Shown piece by piece: positions 27,787 through 35,683 of a stretch of 64,000 nucleotides of DNA. Made by a program: the position numbers and the translations under genes. Location: contig NZ_BAABRS010000002.1 of NCBI RefSeq assembly GCF_039545095.1, positions 682,001 to 746,000 on the forward strand, in the 5' to 3' direction. Source of the DNA: Fodinibius salicampi. GTDB taxonomy: Bacteria; Bacteroidota; Rhodothermia; Balneolales; Balneolaceae. The notes under the pieces are model-generated. The model did no database searches. It saw nothing but the letters and a program-made list of their open reading frames with translations, and was not told the DNA's origin. Position 1 is the first letter of the stretch; each line of letters begins with the position of its first letter.

Positions 27787-28074
27787 TCAGTATGGTATTT
27801 GACAACCGCCCGCAATAGCGGGGACAATACTTATTTCTGTATCCTCATCGAGCTCTATGGTACCATTTTTAACGGGATCCACTTCCTCATCTTCGATATA
27901 GATTTTAATATACGACCGGATATTGCCGTCCTCATCCAACAGGTTCTGTTTTACCTCAGGATATTCATCCACAAATTGTGCGATAGCATCCGAGAGGTTG
28001 TTTTCCTGAGTCTCAAAACTGCGGTTTTGGTTCGTATATTTCCGCAAGGGTGTTGGAATAATAATCGTTGCCAT
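27787..28074 (-). CDS. CysO/MoaD-like sulfur-carrier protein with C-terminal extension
   Basis: A 95-residue ubiquitin-fold carrier (MATIIIPTPLRKYTNQN start, IYIEDEEVDP core, SIVPAIAGG near the end). Typical carriers stop at GlyGly so that the terminal Gly can be thiocarboxylated. Here five residues, CQIPY (91-95), follow G89-G90, so the protein needs trimming first. The JAMM protease encoded 21 bp upstream is the obvious candidate. QbsE/QbsD of Pseudomonas are, as I recall, a similar case, in which the protease removes a Cys-Phe tail. Confidence 0.9.
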   Translation of the reverse strand: MATIIIPTPLRKYTNQNRSFETQENNLSDAIAQFVDEYPEVKQNLLDEDGNIRSYIKIYIEDEEVDPVKNGTIELDEDTEISIVPAIAGGCQIPY

Positions 28075-28095
28075 AGTAATTACGTATTTAGGGTT

Positions 28096-28533
28096 TTAGC
28101 TTGTTGAAAGTTCTTTTTCTGATATTGTTTCTTCGTCAAATTGCCGTTCATCATTTAAGCGCCAGGAACGGGTAGCCGCTGCTTTTCCATTCTGCACTGA
28201 TACAATAACATAGGAAAACCAGGGCATCGCTACTTTCCGGTCATGTTCGGAAGGTTCGGCCGGATGATCAGGGTGTGAGTGATATACCCCCAGTAAATCC
28301 AAGTCGTGATCAATAGCATATTTTTCAGCTTTTCGGTAATCATTGGGATCAATTTGAAAGCGTCTGCTCTGATCTCCTTCCTTTGCATTGTCAACCTGCT
28401 GAACAAACTGTACCTGGCGTATTTCTCCTTCCTGATCCTGTCCGTAGAAAAAACCGCAGCACTCATTGGGGTAATCAGCTTCAGCGTGCTGATGCATTTT
28501 CTGTAGCTCCTTATGAGTTATTTCAAGTTTCAT
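28096..28533 (-). CDS. JAMM (Mov34/MPN) metalloprotease, Mec+-like
   Basis: A 145-residue zinc isopeptidase-fold protein with a complete JAMM motif: E24 in NECCGFF, H85 and H87 in HSHPDH, S95 and D98. In mycobacteria Mec+ cleaves newly made cysteine from CysO-Cys; QbsD-type members trim carrier tails. Both jobs are needed here because the carrier downstream ends in GG plus five residues. Lies 5 bp after cysM and 21 bp before the carrier gene. Confidence 0.92.
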   Translation of the reverse strand: MKLEITHKELQKMHQHAEADYPNECCGFFYGQDQEGEIRQVQFVQQVDNAKEGDQSRRFQIDPNDYRKAEKYAIDHDLDLLGVYHSHPDHPAEPSEHDRKVAMPWFSYVIVSVQNGKAAATRSWRLNDERQFDEETISEKELSTS

Positions 28534-28538
28534 AATTG

Positions 28539-29483
28539 TTAAAAAAGTTGGTTAAATATTTCCCCGTACTTGCTGGTATCATCAGGAAAAATGGTCACAA
28601 TGACCCCTTCATCTAATTGTTCAGCGAGCTGTAGCGCTCCGGCCAGGTTAGCACCGGAAGAGGGACTGATTAATAATCCTTCTTTACGGGCCGTTAATTT
28701 TACAACCTCGTGGGCTTCTTCGGTGCTTACCGTTCGAATTTCATCGGGAACCGAAGAGTCATAAATTTTCGGTGTTATGGCTGTTTCCAGATGTTTCCAT
28801 CCTTCCAGTCCATGCATCGCAAGATCAGGTTGTAAACCAATAAGTTGAATGTCAGGATATTGCTCTTTTAAAAAACGTGCTGTCCCCGTAAACGTTCCAG
28901 TCGTTCCCAGGCCCGTAATAAAGTGAGTTAGTGTGTGATCCGTTTGGTCCCAGATTTCTGGTCCTGTTGTATCGTAGTGCGCTTTCCAGTTACTTGGGTT
29001 GCTATATTGGTCGGCATAAAAGTATTTCTCGGGTTGTTCTTCAAAAATTGATTTAGCGACTCCCTGGGCTTCATCGGTCCCGCCACTACGAGAGGTTAAT
29101 TTAAGATTAACCCCTAGTGCTTTTAGAATCTGTTTTCGTTCTTCTGAAGCATTTTCCGGCAGGCACAGGGTAACGGGTATATCAAGCGCTGCTCCAACAT
29201 GTGCATAAGCAATACCAGTATTTCCACTGCTTGCATCCAACAGATGTTTGGTCTGGTCAAGTTTTCCATTTTTAATAGCATCACGGATTATTCGATAGGC
29301 AGGACGTGCTTTAACACTTCCGCCGAACTGTTGCCATTCTAATTTGGCAAAGATCTTAACATCTTTATTGGAATGAAGCTTTTGGATCGGAAAAAGTGGG
29401 GTTTCCCCGATATAAGAGCCAATAGTTAGGCTTCTTTGCTTTAAGTCGTCTATTTTATTTTCAATAAATTTTGCGGACTTCAT
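28539..29483 (-). CDS. cysM: Cysteine synthase, CysM-type PLP enzyme
   Basis: A 314-residue fold-type II PLP enzyme. The Schiff-base lysine is K58 in GGSVKARPAY; SSGNTGIAYA is the substrate-binding loop and GLGTTGT the phosphate loop. Co-location with carrier, JAMM protease and MoeZ-like enzyme strongly suggests use of protein thiocarboxylate as sulfur donor, as for mycobacterial CysM with O-phosphoserine. Choice between O-phosphoserine and O-acetylserine cannot be made by eye. First real gene of the leftward operon; its leader holds a poly-Cys reading frame (29608-29703). Confidence 0.92.
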   Translation of the reverse strand: MKSAKFIENKIDDLKQRSLTIGSYIGETPLFPIQKLHSNKDVKIFAKLEWQQFGGSVKARPAYRIIRDAIKNGKLDQTKHLLDASSGNTGIAYAHVGAALDIPVTLCLPENASEERKQILKALGVNLKLTSRSGGTDEAQGVAKSIFEEQPEKYFYADQYSNPSNWKAHYDTTGPEIWDQTDHTLTHFITGLGTTGTFTGTARFLKEQYPDIQLIGLQPDLAMHGLEGWKHLETAITPKIYDSSVPDEIRTVSTEEAHEVVKLTARKEGLLISPSSGANLAGALQLAEQLDEGVIVTIFPDDTSKYGEIFNQLF

Positions 29484-29596
29484 ATTGGAATAATTATATC
29501 ATAAAATTTTATAAAGGGATAGATCATTGGCAGAGATAAAAGTTGGGATAAGAACCGGAACTGAAACCTGCTTTACAATAAGAAATTGAGAAAAAT

Positions 29597-29650
29597 CAGG
29601 TTAGTTACTAACTACAACAACAGCAACAACACGCACAAGTTAAGTGCGTG
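29597..29650 (-). promoter_or_regulatory. Hairpins in the leader of the cysM operon
   Basis: On the minus strand CACGCAC and GTGCGTG form a perfect 7-bp hairpin with a 7-nt loop (29650-29630) overlapping the first Cys codons of the leader peptide. A second short hairpin (GTTAG/CTAAC, 29612-29600) covers the leader stop codon and is soon followed by five T residues. AACCTG (29602-29597) could also pair with CAGGTT (29570-29565). Ribosome position on the Cys codons would decide which forms. No strong terminator is obvious, so the output step is uncertain. Confidence 0.4.
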
Positions 29651-29703
29651 AAAAGAGGGGAGGGTAATATATTAATTGCTGTTAGCAAAGTTAGTTGAGT
29701 CAT
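29608..29703 (-). CDS. Poly-cysteine leader peptide (31 aa) of the cysM operon
   Basis: A 31-residue frame from ATG (29703-29701) to TAG (29610-29608). Its C-terminus reads TCACCCCCCS: seven cysteines, six in a row. It lies 125 bp before cysM on the same strand, and a TATAAT stands 34 bp ahead of its start. Such a run is typical of a sensing peptide where ribosomes stall if Cys-tRNA is short. The opposite operon has its own Cys-rich leader. I see no Shine-Dalgarno site. TTG/TGT repetitiveness is the main caveat. Confidence 0.7.
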   Translation of the reverse strand: MTQLTLLTAINILPSPLFTHLTCACCCCCCS

Positions 29704-29736
29704 ATTAATGACACTTTAAATAGTGCTTTATGATAA

Positions 29737-29742
29737 ATTATA
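29737..29742 (-). promoter_or_regulatory. Candidate -10 box for the cysM operon
   Basis: TATAAT on the minus strand, 34 bp before the leader-peptide start codon. No good -35 box at 16-18 bp spacing; TTGGAT lies 21 bp upstream. Confidence 0.35.
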
Positions 29743-29902
29743 AAGTACTAATTTTTTTATTAAATCCAATGAAAAATGCTTTAATCCGGTAATAAATGGA
29801 ATATCTCTAACACCGATACAGCTATTTTCGTTTCCTGATTATCATCGGAAATTGACTTTCCAGCCGGAATGTTAAAGGGATGTAATTTTTTTAAAAAAAG
29901 AG

Positions 29903-29931
29903 TTGACATAAATAATTATAGTTTCTAATGT
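29903..29931 (+). promoter_or_regulatory. Sigma70-type promoter of the sulfate-assimilation operon
   Basis: TTGACA (29903-29908), a 17-bp spacer and TAATGT (29926-29931). Transcription should start near 29939, about 43 nt before the Cys-rich leader ORF. Confidence 0.7.
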
Positions 29932-29981
29932 ATAGGCGCACTGATGGGCCGATGCCATCGTAAGCAATAGAATTTTTTTTT

Positions 29982-30098
29982 ATGAATACTCAAAATCAGA
30001 TCCACAACTTTTCGATGATACCCACTACCATGTGTGTTATGTGTATGTGTTGTTGTATGTGTATGCCGAGAGGTAGTGGAACTGATATGTCAAAATGA
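29982..30098 (+). CDS. Cys/Met-rich leader peptide (38 aa) of the sulfate-assimilation operon
   Basis: A 38-residue frame from ATG 29982 to TGA 30096-30098, too short for ordinary gene callers. Its centre reads MCVMCMCCCMCM (residues 17-28): six Cys and five Met in twelve codons. It sits between a good promoter (29903) and a perfect terminator hairpin (30121-30147), directly before the Cys-forming operon. The Cys codons (30033-30062) follow segment 1 (30021-30029) of an attenuator. It acts as a sensor, not as a structural protein, by analogy with trp and his leaders. Confidence 0.85.
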   Translation: MNTQNQIHNFSMIPTTMCVMCMCCCMCMPRGSGTDMSK

Positions 30099-30154
30099 GT
30101 TATAGAAACTGACTGTCAAAAGCCCACTACCTGTCGCAGGTAGTGGGCTTTTTT
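30021..30154 (+). promoter_or_regulatory. Cysteine transcription attenuator (four pairing segments)
   Basis: Four segments alternate in sense: 1 CCCACTACC (30021-30029), 2 AGGTAGTGG (30071-30079), 3 CCCACTACC (30123-30131), 4 GGTAGTGGG (30139-30147). Segments 1 and 2 pair over 8 bp, 2 and 3 over 9 bp, and 3 and 4 inside a 13-bp terminator. If ribosomes stall on the Cys codons just after segment 1, segment 2 is free to pair with 3 and the terminator cannot form. If they pass, 1:2 and 3:4 form and transcription stops. The segments are seen directly; the mechanism is inferred from the trp model. Confidence 0.85.
30121..30154 (+). terminator. Attenuator terminator of the sulfate-assimilation operon
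   Basis: AGCCCACTACCTG (30121-30133) pairs perfectly with CAGGTAGTGGGCT (30137-30149... stem end) around a TCG loop, followed by a run of T residues. It stands 97 bp before the first gene of the operon, so it must be conditional. Confidence 0.9.
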
Positions 30155-30250
30155 GATTGTTAAAACACCCACCCACCTGCGTCAGAAGGGCTTTGTGACT
30201 ATTTATTTAATCACCTAACCCAAAACAAAAAACACAAAGCAATAAATATT

Positions 30251-31093
30251 ATGCCTGACGTATTAACTAACGAAAAAGTACTTGTTACCACAGATTGGGC
30301 CGCTGATCATCTTAATGATGAAGGCGTCCGATTCGTAGAAGTTGACGTAGATACCGAATCCTATGATTCCGGTCATATTCCCGGTGCCGTAGGATGGAAC
30401 TGGAAAAACCAATTGCAGGATACGCTGCAGCGCTCGATTGCGTCTCAAGAAGATTTCGAGCAGTTACTGCAAGAATCGGGTATCGATAACGATACTACAA
30501 TTGTACTCTACGGAGATAATAACAACTGGTTTGCTGCATGGGCCTACTGGCTATTAAAGTATTATGGGCACGAAGATGCTCGTATTCTGGACGGTGGCCG
30601 TAAGAAGTGGCAAGCCGAAAATCGTGAATTGACGACCGATGAGCCGGATCTTAGCGCTGGTGATTATTCCATTGAGAGCGTAAATAAAGAATATCGTGCC
30701 TTCCGCAATGATGTTGCCGAACTTATAGAGGGCGACGATTTTGGCTTGGTGGATGTTCGTTCTCCTGAAGAGTTCAGTGGCGAAAAACTGGGTCCTGAAG
30801 GACTAAATGAAGGTGCTCAGCGTGGTGGCCATATACCCGGTGCATCCAATATACCTTGGTCTAAGGCGGTCAATGAGGACGGCACATTCAAGAGTAAGGA
30901 AGAATTACAGAAAATTTACGAGAATGAGGGAGTTACACCAGACAAAGAGATTATCGCATACTGCCGTATTGGTGAACGATCAGCACACTCCTGGTTTGTA
31001 CTTAACGAGTTGCTCGAGTATCCAACCGTTCGAAATTACGACGGTTCATGGACTGAATGGGGTAACTTGGTAAATGCACCTATTGAGCGGTAA
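30251..31093 (+). CDS. Thiosulfate/3-mercaptopyruvate sulfurtransferase (CysA2/SseA-like)
   Basis: A 280-residue tandem rhodanese protein. The N-terminal domain is inactive (no Cys in the loop), while the C-terminal domain has YCRIGERSAHSWFVL with the persulfide cysteine. That loop is close to mycobacterial CysA2. It moves sulfane sulfur from thiosulfate to an acceptor and may supply sulfur to the carrier pathway of the divergent operon. First gene of the rightward operon, directly behind the cysteine attenuator. Confidence 0.92.
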   Translation: MPDVLTNEKVLVTTDWAADHLNDEGVRFVEVDVDTESYDSGHIPGAVGWNWKNQLQDTLQRSIASQEDFEQLLQESGIDNDTTIVLYGDNNNWFAAWAYWLLKYYGHEDARILDGGRKKWQAENRELTTDEPDLSAGDYSIESVNKEYRAFRNDVAELIEGDDFGLVDVRSPEEFSGEKLGPEGLNEGAQRGGHIPGASNIPWSKAVNEDGTFKSKEELQKIYENEGVTPDKEIIAYCRIGERSAHSWFVLNELLEYPTVRNYDGSWTEWGNLVNAPIER

Positions 31094-31123
31094 TTTCTAA
31101 CTATAAACAACTGGAAATCCTTT

Positions 31124-32806
31124 ATGGGTTCTCGACGAAAACGAACAAAAAGTAAAATCGAAGTCATAAAGGAGAACAGCGATTATCTGCGAGCGCCTCT
31201 TGCTGAAGAAGTGGGGAATGATTCTTCCCACTTCGGCAAGGAGGCGATCCAGGTGCTTAAATTTCACGGCACCTACCAGCAAGATGATCGTGATCTCCGA
31301 GAAGGCCGAGACCGACACTATATTTTTATGATCCGGGGACGATTGCCCGGTGGTAAAATGACTCCCGAACAATATCTTGCGATTGATGAAATCGCCGATG
31401 AATATGCGGATCAGACGCTGAGGGTTACCACCCGGCAGGCGTTTCAATTGCATGGGATCATTAAGGACGAGCTCAAAGAAACATTGCAGGAAATCAATAA
31501 TTCATTGATTACTACACTGGGAGCCTGCGGAGATATTGTCCGAAATGTAATGGCGACACCTGCACCTGATATCGATGGCCGTCAGGCTAAAGTTCAGGCA
31601 TTTGCCGATGATCTTTCGGATATTCTCCTTCCGGCCAGTAAAGCCTATCACGAGGTATGGCTGAATGGGGATAAAGTATATTCTGGAAAGGAAGAGGTTA
31701 CGGAAAGTGAACCTCTGTATGGACACAGCTACTTGCCACGTAAATTCAAGGTAGGAATCGCACTGCCCAAAGATAACAGTATTGACGCCTATACACAGGA
31801 TATCGGGTTGGTAGCATTGTTCGATGATGATAATGAAATCGAAGGCTTCAACGTGATTGTCGGTGGAGGCATGGGTATGAACCACCGCAAAGAAGAAACA
31901 TTTCCCCGGCTTGGTGATGATCTTGGATACATTCCCAAAGAGAAAGTGGTAGATGTGGTTAAAACAATCATTGAGATACAGCGCGATCACGGGGATCGAA
32001 AGAACCGCAAGCAAGCCCGAATGAAGTACCTGATTCATAAATGGGGACTGGAAAAATTTGAAAACGAACTCGTAGAACGCCTTGGATATGAGCTGGAGCC
32101 CTTTCGAGAGCTGCCGGACTTTGAACTGGATCTTTATCTTGGCTGGAATAAGCAGTCGGATGGCAACTGGTTTTTAGGACTCTCCATTGAAAACGGTCGC
32201 ATCAAAGATGAGGGCGCACTTCAGCTGAAAACGGCACTTCGTAAGATTGTTAAAGAGTATGAGACGGGTGTTCGATTGACCCCGAACCATAACGTCATTC
32301 TTACGGATATATCTGAGGATGATAAAGCTGCTATAGAGCAGATCTTTGATGAGCATGGAGTATTGCTGGATGATGAGCTTTCCAATGCAATCAAGTATTC
32401 GATGGCATGCCCGGCCCTTCCTACCTGTGGACTTGCCATTACTGAATCGGAGCGTGCGCTTCCGGATATCATCAGAGATTTGGATGACGTACTCCATGAA
32501 CTTGGTCTCGAAGACGAGAAGCTGTCTGTGCGTATGACAGGCTGCCCAAATGGCTGTTCCAGACCCTATGTAGCGGATATTGGTTTTGTAGGGCGCTCGC
32601 TTGATAAATATTCTATTTTTATTGGTGGAGATCCTTCCGGAACCCGGTTAAATAGCCGTTACAAAGATCTGGTTGAACGTAAAAATCTCGTAAATGAGGT
32701 TCGTCCCTTACTCGAGCACTTTAAAGATAATCGTGTAAATGGCGAATCATTTGGAGACTTCTGGGAAAGAGTCGGGATTGAAGAAGTCGAACAAGTTACT
32801 GCATAA
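31124..32806 (+). CDS. Sulfite reductase hemoprotein (ferredoxin/NirA-like)
   Basis: A 560-residue siroheme/[4Fe-4S] reductase. CPALPTC (C429, C435) and GCPNGC (C474, C478) bind the cluster that bridges siroheme; both ferrodoxin-like halves are present (TTRQAFQLHGI, then LTPNHNVIL). It reduces sulfite to sulfide with six electrons. Context with APS/PAPS reductase and siroheme genes favours sulfite over nitrite. No flavoprotein subunit lies nearby, so the ferredoxin at 35198 is the probable donor. Confidence 0.93.
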   Translation: MGSRRKRTKSKIEVIKENSDYLRAPLAEEVGNDSSHFGKEAIQVLKFHGTYQQDDRDLREGRDRHYIFMIRGRLPGGKMTPEQYLAIDEIADEYADQTLRVTTRQAFQLHGIIKDELKETLQEINNSLITTLGACGDIVRNVMATPAPDIDGRQAKVQAFADDLSDILLPASKAYHEVWLNGDKVYSGKEEVTESEPLYGHSYLPRKFKVGIALPKDNSIDAYTQDIGLVALFDDDNEIEGFNVIVGGGMGMNHRKEETFPRLGDDLGYIPKEKVVDVVKTIIEIQRDHGDRKNRKQARMKYLIHKWGLEKFENELVERLGYELEPFRELPDFELDLYLGWNKQSDGNWFLGLSIENGRIKDEGALQLKTALRKIVKEYETGVRLTPNHNVILTDISEDDKAAIEQIFDEHGVLLDDELSNAIKYSMACPALPTCGLAITESERALPDIIRDLDDVLHELGLEDEKLSVRMTGCPNGCSRPYVADIGFVGRSLDKYSIFIGGDPSGTRLNSRYKDLVERKNLVNEVRPLLEHFKDNRVNGESFGDFWERVGIEEVEQVTA

Positions 32807-32824
32807 CAATCATAACATCGTACT

Positions 32825-33640
32825 ATGAGTATTCAACCACATCAATACCAGAACTGTGGAAAAGTTTACCTTGTTGGAGCAGGGCCGGGAGATCCCGACT
32901 TGATTACCGTTAAGGGGGCAAAAGTGCTGGGAGAGGCCGATGTAATTGTATATGATCGGCTGGCTAATCCGGAACTTTTGTCACTTACCCGGGATCGCTC
33001 AGAGCACCTTTATGTCGGGAAACGCCCCGGCAAGCCATCGGTTTCGCAAGAACAGATTAATCACATTTTAATCACCAAAGCTCAGGAAGGTAAAACGGTG
33101 GTGAGACTTAAGGGAGGAGATCCTTTTGTCTTTGGCCGGGGAGGGGAGGAATGTGAGGCATTGCGTAAAGAGGATATTCCGTTTGAGATAGTACCGGGTA
33201 TTAGCAGTGCCTTGGCTGCTCCGGCCTTTGCCGGTATTCCGGTAACGCATCGAAATGTGGCACGATCATTTACGGTAGTTACCGGACATACTATTAAGAA
33301 AGCAGATACTTTTGCTAACTGGGAACACCTGGTCAACGCCGATACGCTTGTTATTCTTATGGGAATGAAGAGTCTTCCAAAAATAGCTGAAATTTTGATA
33401 AGATACGGCCGGAAAGCAGATACACCTGTAGCTGTTATTGAGCAGGCGACTTATCAATCCCAGCGAACGGTATTAGGAACTTTGGAAAATATTGCTGAGA
33501 AAGCTGTGTCGCTGTCTCCACCTGGTACAATCGTAATTGGAGAATTAGCTGCCAAAAGCAATGACTTAGCGTGGTTTCAGACAGAAGAAAAGGCAGAAGT
33601 CACTTTTAATACCAGTTTACGAACGCAATTTGCAGGTTAA
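32825..33640 (+). CDS. cobA: Uroporphyrinogen-III C-methyltransferase
   Basis: A 271-residue SAM-dependent SUMT making precorrin-2, first committed step to siroheme. VGAGPGDPDLITVKG is the N-terminal signature, GGDPFVFGRGGEE the SAM-binding loop, and VPGISSALAAPAFAGIPVTHR the active-site region. Serves the sulfite reductase encoded 18 bp upstream. Monofunctional, so the oxidase/chelatase half is the separate gene at 34436. Confidence 0.94.
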   Translation: MSIQPHQYQNCGKVYLVGAGPGDPDLITVKGAKVLGEADVIVYDRLANPELLSLTRDRSEHLYVGKRPGKPSVSQEQINHILITKAQEGKTVVRLKGGDPFVFGRGGEECEALRKEDIPFEIVPGISSALAAPAFAGIPVTHRNVARSFTVVTGHTIKKADTFANWEHLVNADTLVILMGMKSLPKIAEILIRYGRKADTPVAVIEQATYQSQRTVLGTLENIAEKAVSLSPPGTIVIGELAAKSNDLAWFQTEEKAEVTFNTSLRTQFAG

Positions 33641-33651
33641 AACTATTAACA

Positions 33652-34428
33652 ATGCAGAAGCTAAAAGAAAAAATTATTCCAAACCAAAAACTTTCTCCAG
33701 AGCTGCTGGATAATCTTAATGCACAGTTTGAAGTAGCTGGTCCTGATGAGGTATTGCTATGGGCATACCATACTTTTGGATCTGATATGACACTCGGGAC
33801 AGGCTTTGGTCCGTCGGGAATGTTTTTAATCTATCGTCTTTGGGAGTTGGGAGTAGAAATCCCGATTTTCTACCTGGATACGAATCTGCTGTTTGATGAA
33901 ACTTATAAACTCAAAGATCGCATCGAAGAGCGGTATGATTTCGAAATAACTAGGGTGACCCCCGAGCTTTCAGTGGACGAGCAAGCAGAAAAATATGGTG
34001 ATGAACTTTGGAACAAAAATCCGAATCGCTGCTGCTACCTTCGAAAAGTACGCCCACTCCGTAATTATCTTTCGGATAAAAGGGCATGGGTAACAGGTAT
34101 TCGTAGAAGTCAGTCTGAAAGCCGACGTGATACCCAGTTTGTAGAATGGGATCCCGAGAACAATGTGGTTAAGATTAATCCCCTTGCCAGCTGGACCGGA
34201 GATGAGGTATGGAACTATATCCGTTCTAAAGGACTTCCATACAATCCTCTGCATGATGAAGGTTATCCTAGTATAGGTTGTATTCCTTGTACACAGCCCG
34301 CAGATGGAAAAACCGATGATCGGCGTACCGGGCGTTGGAACGGCTCTGATAAAACGGAGTGTGGTATTCATCTGCCAACACAACAAAAAAATGGCAAGAA
34401 AAATAAATTAACACCAAACAATAAATAG
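33652..34428 (+). CDS. cysH: Assimilatory APS/PAPS reductase
   Basis: A 258-residue thioredoxin-dependent reductase converting activated sulfate to sulfite. The C-terminal TECGIHLP holds catalytic C237. The pairs in NRCCYLRK and GCIPCT are the [4Fe-4S] cysteines that mark APS reductases, so APS is the likely substrate. GTGFGPSGM is the nucleotide loop. No ATP sulfurylase gene occurs in the window. Confidence 0.93.
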   Translation: MQKLKEKIIPNQKLSPELLDNLNAQFEVAGPDEVLLWAYHTFGSDMTLGTGFGPSGMFLIYRLWELGVEIPIFYLDTNLLFDETYKLKDRIEERYDFEITRVTPELSVDEQAEKYGDELWNKNPNRCCYLRKVRPLRNYLSDKRAWVTGIRRSQSESRRDTQFVEWDPENNVVKINPLASWTGDEVWNYIRSKGLPYNPLHDEGYPSIGCIPCTQPADGKTDDRRTGRWNGSDKTECGIHLPTQQKNGKKNKLTPNNK

Positions 34429-34435
34429 CGATATT

Positions 34436-35104
34436 ATGGAGATGTTTCCCATTTATTTACGCCGATTGGATGAGCGTAAAACGGTGATCGTCGGCGGTGA
34501 CCACGAAGCGGAAGGGAAGGTTGAACAGCTTCTCGAACGAAATGCCAGGTTAACGGTTATTAGCCCTCACCTGACAGAGAAACTACAGCGGTGGGCAGGG
34601 GAGAGGCGCTTCGAATGGATTCCCCGAAGGTATAAGCAAGGTGATCTGGAAGGGGCTTTTATGGCAATTGTAGCCCAATTTGAGGGGAATACAAATAAGG
34701 TAGCTTATCAGGAGGCCAAAGAGAGAGGTATTTTAATCAATGTAATGGATGATCTGTCTCATGCAAACTTTGCTTTTGGATCAATCGTAAAACGCGGTCC
34801 ACTAACTATTTCTATATCCACCAGTGGCGCAGCCCCTGCTTTATCTGTTCGATTACGACAGCGTTTCGAGAAAGAATTTGGTCCCGAATATGGAACTTTT
34901 CTGGAGTTCATGCAGAAACTGAGGGATCCAATGTCCAAACATCATGATAAGTTTGAAACTCGTAAAAAACTGTGGTATGAAGTGATAGATTCGGAGGTGC
35001 TTACTCTTTTTAGAGAAGAAAAAATTAGTGAAGCCTATCAGAGAACTGCGGATATTGTAGGCGAAGAAGTAGTGGAAGCTGCCTTGGGCACCTACAAATA
35101 TTAA
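34436..35104 (+). CDS. Precorrin-2 dehydrogenase/sirohydrochlorin ferrochelatase
   Basis: A 222-residue protein like Met8 or the N-terminal half of CysG. MFPIYLRRLDERKTVIVGGDHEAEGKVEQLL is the NAD-binding start; the SISTSGAAPALSVRLRQRFE stretch is the family hallmark. It oxidises precorrin-2 and inserts iron to give siroheme. With the SUMT in the same operon it makes the cofactor of the sulfite reductase. GG-DHEAEGK replaces the more common GGGxVAxRK, slightly unusual. Confidence 0.92.
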   Translation: MEMFPIYLRRLDERKTVIVGGDHEAEGKVEQLLERNARLTVISPHLTEKLQRWAGERRFEWIPRRYKQGDLEGAFMAIVAQFEGNTNKVAYQEAKERGILINVMDDLSHANFAFGSIVKRGPLTISISTSGAAPALSVRLRQRFEKEFGPEYGTFLEFMQKLRDPMSKHHDKFETRKKLWYEVIDSEVLTLFREEKISEAYQRTADIVGEEVVEAALGTYKY

Positions 35105-35197
35105 TTGAGTGATGATAACGATTGCTATTACATTTTTGTAAGAAAAGTATTTATACACTAAACCCAATAATCATAATTTAGATAACAAAACTTAACC

Positions 35198-35536
35198 ATG
35201 GCTTATATTGTAGCTGAGCCCTGCATTAATTGTAAATATACCCACTGTGCCGCTGTTTGTCCGGTTGATGCCTTTCGGGAAGGACCTAATTTTTTGGTCA
35301 TTGATCCTTTTGAGTGTATTGATTGCGACGCCTGTGTACCCGAATGTCCCGTAGAGGCAATTTATCCGGATGATGAACTGCCCCTGGAGTGGGAGCACTA
35401 TATCGATCTCAATGATCGGTTGTCCGAAAAGTGGATGGAACACCATATCACTGAAACAACGGATCCGTTACCGGATGCTGATGACTGGGCTGAGAAGGAA
35501 GATAAAGATGACCTTCTTGAGGAGTCATGGGCATAA
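35198..35536 (+). CDS. 7Fe ferredoxin (FdxA-like)
   Basis: A 112-residue ferredoxin. C9xxC12x4C17x3CP (C21) and C40xxC43xxC46xxxCP (C50) match a [3Fe-4S]/[4Fe-4S] FdxA protein; an acidic tail follows. Last gene of the operon (93 bp after the siroheme gene), a probable electron donor to the sulfite reductase. Confidence 0.93.
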   Translation: MAYIVAEPCINCKYTHCAAVCPVDAFREGPNFLVIDPFECIDCDACVPECPVEAIYPDDELPLEWEHYIDLNDRLSEKWMEHHITETTDPLPDADDWAEKEDKDDLLEESWA

Positions 35537-35575
35537 TATTTTAAACGGGATAGAACCATAACATTACTTTTACCT

Positions 35576-35607
35576 GGCTCTAACCTTATTGGGTTAGAGC
35601 CTTTTTT
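35576..35607 (+). terminator. Terminator of the sulfate-assimilation operon
   Basis: GGCTCTAACC (35576-35585) pairs with GGTTAGAGCC (35592-35601) around a 6-nt loop, followed by six T residues. Confidence 0.9.
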
Positions 35608-35636
35608 ATTTTCACTCGGTTCCATCTATCACATAA

Positions 35637-35666
35637 AAAAGGCCTGACATTAATGTCCGGCCTTTT
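35637..35666. terminator. Second bidirectional terminator hairpin
   Basis: AAAAGGCC and GGCCTTTT flank the palindrome GACATTAATGTC with one mismatch between them. A/T flanks on both sides suit both directions, insulating the convergent cys and ilv-leu operons. Confidence 0.75.
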
Positions 35667-35683
35667 CTAATTGGTAAGTATAT

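Noticed and set aside
29484-30250. SAM or other metabolite riboswitch before the cysteine operons
   Set aside because: No SAM-I/SAM-II core or known aptamer pattern seen; the leader peptides and hairpins explain the region better.
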